Shown here: positions 38,489 through 44,857 of the stretch, one piece after another
Layout: the number at the start of each line of letters is the position of its first letter
How positions within the stretch are numbered: position 1 is the stretch's first letter
Assembly: GCA_021324015.1 (NCBI GenBank)
Contig: JAJPJX010000171.1
Location: forward strand, 1-64,000
Length of the DNA stretch: 64,000 bases
Direction of reading: 5' to 3'
DNA from: Solibacteraceae bacterium
GTDB taxonomy: Bacteria > Acidobacteriota > Terriglobia > Bryobacterales > Bryobacteraceae
Program-made: the position numbers and the translations under genes
The notes under the pieces: model-generated
Databases searched by the model: none
What the model saw: the letters and a program-made list of their open reading frames with translations, nothing else
What the model was told of the DNA's origin: nothing

Positions 38489-39613
38489 TCAAGTGGCGAT
38501 GGACCACACGGCTTTCCGCAAGACCGCGTGCGGGGAATCTTTCATCCGCTCGTACCACACCGTAACGAGCCGGCCGCCGGCTAATTCTACGGTGGAGGGG
38601 TAGCCCAGGTCGGAGCCAGCGCCGTCGTCGGAGAGGATCAGCGGCTCCGACCAGGCGCGGCCCTGGTCCTCGCTGATGCGCGCCTGGTTGCCGAACGGGG
38701 CACGCCGGTAGCCGTAGGTCATCAACAGGCGGCCGTCGCGGAGACGCAGGAGGTGCGAAGGCAAGCCCCAGACACCGATGGGATGCGGCACGCTCCAGGT
38801 CTTGCCGCCATCGGTGGACTCGGATTGGAGCGTTTCCCCGGAATTGGCGTGGTTATGATTGCGGATGTGGACGAGGAGCCGGCCGTTGGCCGCTTCCCCG
38901 GCGTGGAGTTCGTGGTACTCGACGACGCTATCGCCGGGCCGGGCGGGGATATCGGCGAGCCAGCGCCAGGTCTTGCCATCGTCGGTGGATTCGCACACGC
39001 CGACTTTGTGATCGGGATCCCAGAGCCGCTTGCCGGCATAGAGCAGGCGGCCGCTCGCGAGCGAGATGGGGCCGTGCGGGCTGTTCACGGGCACGCGATA
39101 GGGCGCCGACCAGGTCATCCCGCCATCGGTGGAGCGGAGCATCCAGGTGCCCAGCAGGGCTTCGCGCTGCCGCGGCGTGGCGCGGCGATTGACCGCCTGC
39201 CAGCGGGCGAAGCGCTCGGGAGGCCAGCCGGAAGCACGCTCGAGCACCTGCTCATAGGCCAGCGAGGTAAACGTAGTCACCAGCAGCGAGCCGGCCCTGG
39301 TTTCGCAGACGCCCGAGTCGCGATCGTCGATGGGGGTGTCCAGGAGCACCTCGGGCCAACTCCAGCTTCGCCCGCTGTCGGAGGAGCGGATCAGCTCCAC
39401 GCGCCCGAAGGGACAGACGTGCTGTTCGCGGCCCCCGGAACAGGCGACCAGGAGTTCGCCACTCCTGCGCATGGCGAGGGTCGGCCAGCCGTGATAGAAC
39501 TCGGGCTGCTGGCTGATGACCTCAAGGTTCTCGATGCGCGCGCGGGGCGCGGCTTTGAGAACACGCGCGGCGGTGATGGCCGCAGAGGGGAGAAAAGTCC
39601 TTCGCGTCAACAT
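38489..39613 (-). CDS. Sialidase-like Asp-box (BNR) protein, Tat-exported
   Basis: A 374-residue six-bladed-propeller protein. The leader MLTRRTFLPSAAITAARVL looks Tat-like. Five Asp-box repeats are visible: SSDSGRSWSW, STDGGMTWSAP, STDDGKTWRW, STDGGKTWSVP, and SEDQGRAWSEP (degenerate). Candidate active-site residues are present (YHELHAGEAANGRLLVHIRN with a Glu; VTVWYERMKDS with a Tyr-Glu), but the classical FRIP arginine motif near the N-terminus is replaced by HGWPTLAM. True sialidase (GH33) activity is therefore unproven; many such proteins act on other sugars or only bind. It lies 11 bp after the PLP-enzyme gene and 17 bp before paralogue A, so it is very likely in one operon with both. 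Confidence 0.8.
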   Translation of the reverse strand: MLTRRTFLPSAAITAARVLKAAPRARIENLEVISQQPEFYHGWPTLAMRRSGELLVACSGGREQHVCPFGRVELIRSSDSGRSWSWPEVLLDTPIDDRDSGVCETRAGSLLVTTFTSLAYEQVLERASGWPPERFARWQAVNRRATPRQREALLGTWMLRSTDGGMTWSAPYRVPVNSPHGPISLASGRLLYAGKRLWDPDHKVGVCESTDDGKTWRWLADIPARPGDSVVEYHELHAGEAANGRLLVHIRNHNHANSGETLQSESTDGGKTWSVPHPIGVWGLPSHLLRLRDGRLLMTYGYRRAPFGNQARISEDQGRAWSEPLILSDDGAGSDLGYPSTVELAGGRLVTVWYERMKDSPHAVLRKAVWSIAT

Positions 39614-39624
39614 TTCTTTCCCCG

Positions 39625-40839
39625 TCAGAAGTAGGTGCGATACAAGTCGATGACGTTGTAGTCATCATCCACGACCGGCATCACGCGCCACTTGTCGAAA
39701 GCGGTGCAGGGGTGCGAGATGCCGCAGCGGACCCGATCGCCGATGGCCAAACCGGCATCACCGGAGTACTTCAGAAACGCATGCTGGTCGTTGAGGTGCG
39801 TGATCTCGGCCGCGGGAATATCCAGAGGTTTGGGAAGGCCGAGATCATAAGAGCAATCGCGCTTGCCGAAGGTGAGAATGGCCAGGCCGGGGTCGGGCAT
39901 GGACTGCACGTAGGACCAGAGCTCCAGGGCCTGACGGAAGCGGGGCAGTTCGGCATCCTCCGGGGTGCCGGCCCGGTGCTCCTGCCGTTCGGCGTACTCG
40001 CCGTGGTCGTGGGTGACGTAACAGCCGCTGCGGATCACGGGCTGCCAGGCATCGCCGGCACGCCGGAGGACGCGCGACACGGGGCCCAGGAAAGCGCTGC
40101 CACCGGCGCTGAACAGCAGCCGCTCCCCCTGGCCGGCGAACGGCGCGGCGGCACCGGCCAGGAATGCCAGGAACTCATCGGCTTCCTGATCGATCTGCGC
40201 GTGACCTTCAAACGCCTCGACGCCCCGGAAGCAGAGATGCTTACGGTGGGAAAGAATGGCGCGGTGCACGTCTTTGGCCGCCTCAGCAGACCGCACGCCG
40301 GTGCGCCAGCCGCGGTGGCCGAATTCCAGGAGGATGCCGATCGGCCGCTGAGCGCCGTACTGCTCCCAGCCGCGGGCGAGGTAATCGACGCCCGCGGCGC
40401 TATCGGCCAGACAGAAGAATTCCACTTCCGGATCCTGATTCAGCGCCTCGGCCAGCGAGCGGATGTTGGCCGGCCCCACCAACTGATTGGCGATGAGCAC
40501 GCGCTTGACTCCGAAGCGGAGGCAAACCAGGGCTTGCGAGGCGTTGGCCACGGTGATGGCCCAGGCGCCGGCCGCGATCTGGCGCGCGTAAAGCTGCGGA
40601 CACATGGTGGTCTTGCCGTGCGGCGCGATCTGGAAGCCGTTCCGCGCGCACCAGGCGGCCATTTCGGCGAGGTTGTGCGCCAGGGCGGATTCGCGCAACA
40701 GCAGGAGGGGAAACGGCAGGTCGCCACGCAGCACGTTCCAGCGCTTCGCGGCGACTGTGGCGGGAGTGACCTCCGCGCCGTAGGGGATGCCCTTTTCGGT
40801 CCACGGGACGGAACCGTTCAGGATGGCGGAAATATCCAT
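39625..40839 (-). CDS. D-serine dehydratase-like / D-threonine aldolase-like PLP enzyme
   Basis: A 404-residue cytoplasmic fold-type III PLP protein (alanine-racemase-like barrel plus C-terminal beta domain). The PLP lysine is K76 in QIAPHGKTTMCP. The C-terminal GISHPCTAFDKWR (about residues 373-385) carries the His-x-Cys zinc site of Dsd1-type eukaryotic-like D-serine dehydratases. The YVTHDHGEY segment also fits that family. It would deaminate or cleave a beta-hydroxy D-amino acid. Its presence in a glycan operon is unexpected; D-amino acids from peptidoglycan or amino-acid-decorated glycans are possible sources (inferred). No Shine-Dalgarno is visible before the ATG, but a TATAAT lies 16 nt upstream. 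Confidence 0.87.
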   Translation of the reverse strand: MDISAILNGSVPWTEKGIPYGAEVTPATVAAKRWNVLRGDLPFPLLLLRESALAHNLAEMAAWCARNGFQIAPHGKTTMCPQLYARQIAAGAWAITVANASQALVCLRFGVKRVLIANQLVGPANIRSLAEALNQDPEVEFFCLADSAAGVDYLARGWEQYGAQRPIGILLEFGHRGWRTGVRSAEAAKDVHRAILSHRKHLCFRGVEAFEGHAQIDQEADEFLAFLAGAAAPFAGQGERLLFSAGGSAFLGPVSRVLRRAGDAWQPVIRSGCYVTHDHGEYAERQEHRAGTPEDAELPRFRQALELWSYVQSMPDPGLAILTFGKRDCSYDLGLPKPLDIPAAEITHLNDQHAFLKYSGDAGLAIGDRVRCGISHPCTAFDKWRVMPVVDDDYNVIDLYRTYF

Positions 40840-40855
40840 AATGGAACCGGTTGGA

Positions 40856-40861
40856 ATTATA
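40856..40861 (-). promoter_or_regulatory. TATAAT -10 box before the PLP-enzyme gene
   Basis: A perfect TATAAT on the minus strand lies 16 nt before the ATG at 40839, inside the 36-bp gap after the PHP-domain gene. It could give an internal promoter for the PLP enzyme, sialidase-like and paralogue A genes. No good -35 is seen, and an AACCGGTT palindrome lies between it and the start. Confidence 0.35.
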
Positions 40862-40875
40862 TCGGCTTTCGCATT

Positions 40876-43737
40876 TCAGCGGGCGTAGTCCACCCAGATG
40901 GGACTGGACCAGGCGAGTTGGCCGGCGGTCTGTTCGACGCGCACATAATAGTAGCTTTCGCCGGGCTTGATATCGTTGTCGCGGTATTCAAAGGAGGCCG
41001 AGGAACTTCCGGGCCGCACGGTGTGCACGAAGGTGTTGTTCTTGATGAGTTCGATGCGGTCGATGGGCCCGGTGCCTTCCACCTTCACATTCAGCACGGG
41101 AATCTCGCGCGAGGGGAAGACATCGCCCATTAGGTGCTCGCCAATGCGGACATCCACGATGATGTTATCGGTGGCGGCATAGCTGTGCCGGGCGCGCATG
41201 GCGTCCAACAGGCCTTCGCGGCCGACCCGGTCTTCGGGCACGAGCAGGCAGGCGTAGGAATCGTGCGTGGCGATGTGATCGGAGCTGGCTTGCACGCCGA
41301 GTTTCAGGCCCTTGGCCCAGGCGTTCCAGATGAAGCCGGCGGGACGCCAGGGCTCGCCGTGATGGTAGTAGCGCCTCTCGGGAGTATCGGCGCGGGGCGC
41401 GTTTTCGTACTCGTAGGAAGAGTTGAGGCCCTGGTAGATTTCGACCAGCGGCTCGAGCTGCGGGTCGTTGTCGCGCCAATCGGTACCCTGGTCGGAAGCA
41501 GTGCTGTGAGATGAGGTCAGCCCGTTCAACTTTCGCAGGTAGGGATACAGCACGGGCCCGGTGTTGATCTTGCCCTTCATCTCGTCGGGCGAGATGGGAA
41601 GCTCGCGGTTGCCGCGCTGAGCGAAGAAGGTGTTGCGGTGGCCGTTGGGATAGGGCACGCTGCGCTCGGTGCCGAACAGGGGCCAGAAGCGGCCGGGCAC
41701 CAGGAAGGCGTCCTCGGATTTTTCCGTGCGCCACCAGTTGTACTCGGTGCCGCCGTACTGGTGATCGGTCACCACCATGTAGTCGTACTGGCCGGCGGTA
41801 AAGGCATAGCGATAGAAGTCGAGCAGCGATCCGTCGCCGATGCCATCGGGCGAAATATCGGTGTGGCGGTGCAGGTCGCCGCGCAGGATGCGGTAGCTCT
41901 GGGAGCCGGCGCGGTAGCGATAGCCGCGAATGGCAGCCACATTGGCGGGCTCGTTGGGGTGCACGGGCGCGGCCTGGAGCGGGGGCTCCGCGAAGGGCAC
42001 GAGCTGGGGAGGCGTTCCGCCAGCCGGCGCCTGAATAGACGTGTAGGCGACCTCGGTGGTGGCCGGCTGCGGGTGGCCGAACGCGCGCCCGTCACCGGCC
42101 CAGGCGAACCAGAGCCGGCCGGCGGGATCCACGGCGCCGGCGATGCGTTCGTCATTGCGCCCGGCGGTAGAATCCAGCTTTACCGCCGGCATCCAGCGGT
42201 TCCCGTCGAGCCGGGTGACGAGCACCTCCCACATGCCGTTCGCACCCCAGTTGTTCTGCACGCGCGTGCGAAAACTGGTAAGCGAGCGGCCGACCGCCCA
42301 GATTCGTCCGGAGGCGTCGGCCTGAAGGCGGGCCATCTGGAAGTAGTCGTGCCAGGCGGCCGGAATAGCCTGCATGATATCGGCGGCGGGCTGCATGAGG
42401 CGGCCCGCATCCAGGCAGGCGATGCGCACCGCGCGCGTGCGGTAGAGGCCGTTGCCGCCGCGGGGGCTGAAGTGCTGGCTGTTCCAATCCTTGCCCCAAT
42501 TCACTTCGGCGGCATCCCAGGAGATCCAGAGGCGGTCGTGGCGGTCGCAAGCCAGAGAGACATTGGCGTCGTAACCAGGTGAGCGGGTGATCTGACGGCG
42601 CTCTTCCAAGGCGCCGCCGGCGGTCAGACGCCGCAAGTAGATATCGAAGTTGCCGTTCTCGTAGCCATCCCATCCGATCCACAGGTTGCCCTTTGAATCG
42701 GCGGCGGCAGCCGGCACCCAGTTGTCGGCCGGGCCAGTGCTGACGAGCGTTTCGGGGGACCACGCGGCGCCGTCCCAAGTCCGCATGAGAATCTCCGAGT
42801 TGCGGCCGCGGAAGCCCTGCCAGACGAGGTGCAATTTGCCGCGCGCGTCGCGCACGAGCGTGTGGTACAGATTGGGGCCCTCGGCGCCAGTCAACTGCTG
42901 CGTATCGGACCACCGCCCGCCGGACAAATATCGGCCATAGATGCCCCAGACGCCGCCCCCCTTGCCCGACCACACCACCCATAGCCGGTTTTGGCCATCC
43001 TCGGCGAGCGCGGTGCGGAAGTTGTCGGTGAGGTGATCGCCGCTGACGCGCTGGGGGGGCTCCCAGCCGGAGGCCCCACGGTGAGCCACCCAGACGGAAT
43101 CGGCACGATTTGAGTAAGAAATCCACGAGGCCCACAGATCCCCGCGCGCATCCACGGCCAAGGCCGGGTAATCGTTCTCCCCCGGCTGGAGCGTCAGAGT
43201 GACGGTGGGGGGAAGGCGCTCAACGGTGACATCGCCTTCCAGGAAGGCCAGTGGCTGACCGAGGGAAAGCTGGTCCAGCGTGAAGGAGAAATTGCCCGAG
43301 ACAGTCGAGACCTGGACGCGTGCGCCGGCGGGGGCTTCGACGGTGGCCACGATTCCGTTGGGGATGAGCTCCCAGGGATGGGTGTGCACGGGGTCGTATC
43401 CGCGGGGGGAGCGCGAATCGGCGTACGTGGTGGCGCGGCTGGTGCACTTCCAGCGGTTCGGACCAATGATGGCGTCGGCGTGCTCGAAGTAGACGCCGCT
43501 GAGCCGCAGGATGGCGCCGCGGTCCACGGTCATCTCGCCATCCCAGGTTTTGGGGCCGATCCTTTGGACGCCGAAGAGGATGCGCAGAGCCACGGCGCTT
43601 TCCTGGTGGGCGTCTCCGACCGGCGCCGGCGCGGTTTGCGCGGTGCGCAAATAGGCGGGCAGGGCCAACAGCACGACGGCAACAGCCAAAGCGAACAGGC
43701 CGTATTTTTCGAGGAGCAGCGAGATTCGTCGGAACAT
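40876..43737 (-). CDS. Membrane-anchored or secreted beta-propeller - PHP (DUF3604-like) protein
   Basis: About 953 residues from ATG 43737 (MFRRISLLLEKYG; GGGAG upstream). A hydrophobic segment (LFALAVAVVLLALPAYL) near residues 14-32 anchors or exports it. Residues ~60-190 are a beta domain. Residues ~200-600 contain propeller-like repeats (YPALAVDARGDLWASWISY; WVPAAAADSKGNLWIGWDGY; VSLACDRHDRLWISWDAAE). A PHP-type metallohydrolase domain starts near residue 619 with GDLHRHTDISPDG and continues with YMVVTDHQYG, NGLTSSHSTA, VQASSDHIATHDSY and AMRARHSYAATDN, as in DUF3604/CehA-like proteins. The metal-binding His/Asp set is therefore largely present. A C-terminal beta-sandwich follows (GTGPIDRIELIKNN; ESYYYVRVEQ). 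The reaction (phosphoester or other) is unknown. A REP-like repeat lies just upstream. Confidence 0.82.
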   Translation of the reverse strand: MFRRISLLLEKYGLFALAVAVVLLALPAYLRTAQTAPAPVGDAHQESAVALRILFGVQRIGPKTWDGEMTVDRGAILRLSGVYFEHADAIIGPNRWKCTSRATTYADSRSPRGYDPVHTHPWELIPNGIVATVEAPAGARVQVSTVSGNFSFTLDQLSLGQPLAFLEGDVTVERLPPTVTLTLQPGENDYPALAVDARGDLWASWISYSNRADSVWVAHRGASGWEPPQRVSGDHLTDNFRTALAEDGQNRLWVVWSGKGGGVWGIYGRYLSGGRWSDTQQLTGAEGPNLYHTLVRDARGKLHLVWQGFRGRNSEILMRTWDGAAWSPETLVSTGPADNWVPAAAADSKGNLWIGWDGYENGNFDIYLRRLTAGGALEERRQITRSPGYDANVSLACDRHDRLWISWDAAEVNWGKDWNSQHFSPRGGNGLYRTRAVRIACLDAGRLMQPAADIMQAIPAAWHDYFQMARLQADASGRIWAVGRSLTSFRTRVQNNWGANGMWEVLVTRLDGNRWMPAVKLDSTAGRNDERIAGAVDPAGRLWFAWAGDGRAFGHPQPATTEVAYTSIQAPAGGTPPQLVPFAEPPLQAAPVHPNEPANVAAIRGYRYRAGSQSYRILRGDLHRHTDISPDGIGDGSLLDFYRYAFTAGQYDYMVVTDHQYGGTEYNWWRTEKSEDAFLVPGRFWPLFGTERSVPYPNGHRNTFFAQRGNRELPISPDEMKGKINTGPVLYPYLRKLNGLTSSHSTASDQGTDWRDNDPQLEPLVEIYQGLNSSYEYENAPRADTPERRYYHHGEPWRPAGFIWNAWAKGLKLGVQASSDHIATHDSYACLLVPEDRVGREGLLDAMRARHSYAATDNIIVDVRIGEHLMGDVFPSREIPVLNVKVEGTGPIDRIELIKNNTFVHTVRPGSSSASFEYRDNDIKPGESYYYVRVEQTAGQLAWSSPIWVDYAR

Positions 43738-43779
43738 GGGTCTCCCGGTCACATCATCAGTTTCAGCCCGCGGCTAAAA

Positions 43780-43805
43780 ACCGCTCCCTGCGGGCCCGGC
43801 TCGGC
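43780..43805 (+). repeat. REP-like dispersed repeat, copy B
   Basis: ACCGCTCCCTGCGGGCCCGGCTCGGC-type copy of the element at 10003-10028 and 59443-59471, in the 75-bp gap between the aldo/keto reductase and PHP-domain genes. The first nine bases (ACCGCTCCC) are shared, and the 3' part (CGGCTCGG) matches copy C. Confidence 0.55.
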
Positions 43806-43812
43806 AAGATGG

Positions 43813-44796
43813 CTATCCCATCCACTCGGGGTGGCGCGCGGTGCCATCGAATTTCGAGGTGGTTTTGAACTGTTCGTAGTTACCGGTCAGCGCCGCGGCG
43901 CGAGTGCGGGCGGCCAGGGCGGCCACCTGCTGGCTGGTGAGCGGTTTGAAGGTGCGCGCCGCTTCGAAGGCCTGGTCCAGGCGATCCATGCTGTCGCAGC
44001 CGTTGATCACCACGGAAGTCGGCAGGCTCAAGGCGTAGTGCAGGCACTCGATCGCCGAGGCGATTTTGTTCTGCGGGATCGTCCCGCTGGCCATGGGCTT
44101 CATGCCCAGCACCGCGATTCCCTGCTCCACCAGTTTGGGCACCACCTGGTGCGCGAAGCTGCGAAAGCTGGCGTCCAGGATATTGAGCGGCATCTGCGCG
44201 GAATCGAAGTGGAACTGGTGCTGCGCCGCCACCTCGAGCATGCGAAGGTGCACGGCCGGGTCTTTGTGCCCGGTGAACCCGATGTAGCGGATCTTGCCGG
44301 CCTTTTTGGCCGCGAGCAGGGCTTCCAGTGGCCCGTCCGGCGCGAAGAAGCGGTCCGGGTCCTCCATGCGGATGTTTTCGTGATACTGCATCAGGTCGAT
44401 CACATCCGTTTCGAGGCGCTGGAGCGATTCGTCGATCTGGCGGGCGGTGGATGCCCGGGTGCGCCCGTCGAACTTGGTCATCAGGAAGATTCTCTTGCGG
44501 TAGCCGTCGCGCAGGGCCTTGCCCATCCACACTTCGCACTTCCCGTCCGCGTAGTCCCAGCAGTTGTCGAGGAAGGTAATGCCGCGGTCGATGGCCGAGC
44601 GGACGATGCGGATGCCCTCCTGCTCCTCTCGGGGCCGCCCGATGTGCGCCCCACCCAGGCCTATCGCCGAGACACGCTCGCCGGTCTTGCCGAGATGGCG
44701 GTAGATCATGTCGCCCGAGCGTGTCTGCGAATTCAGAACGCCGGCGGAAAGAGTGCTTAACAGGACTTCGAGAAACTCGCGCCGTGGCTGGCTCAT
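43813..44796 (-). CDS. Aldo/keto reductase
   Basis: A 327-residue NAD(P)H-dependent reductase of the (beta/alpha)8 AKR fold. The catalytic tetrad can be placed as Asp/Tyr in FLDNCWDYADGKCEVW, Lys in IFLMTKFDGR and His in DLMQYHE. GLGGAHIGRPREEQEG and GKIRYIGFTGHKDP are typical. The N-terminus (MSQPRREFLEVLLSTLSAG) resembles a twin-arginine leader, so periplasmic location is possible, as in other Tat-exported AKR-like proteins. The ATG follows GGGAGGG. It is on the same strand as paralogue B upstream and the PHP-domain gene downstream. A role in interconverting an oxidised sugar is inferred. Confidence 0.92.
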   Translation of the reverse strand: MSQPRREFLEVLLSTLSAGVLNSQTRSGDMIYRHLGKTGERVSAIGLGGAHIGRPREEQEGIRIVRSAIDRGITFLDNCWDYADGKCEVWMGKALRDGYRKRIFLMTKFDGRTRASTARQIDESLQRLETDVIDLMQYHENIRMEDPDRFFAPDGPLEALLAAKKAGKIRYIGFTGHKDPAVHLRMLEVAAQHQFHFDSAQMPLNILDASFRSFAHQVVPKLVEQGIAVLGMKPMASGTIPQNKIASAIECLHYALSLPTSVVINGCDSMDRLDQAFEAARTFKPLTSQQVAALAARTRAAALTGNYEQFKTTSKFDGTARHPEWMG

Positions 44797-44857
44797 GGGG
44801 CCCTCCCGATCTGCGAGTTATCTTATCACTGACAGAAGCATTCAGCCGCCAGCGTGC

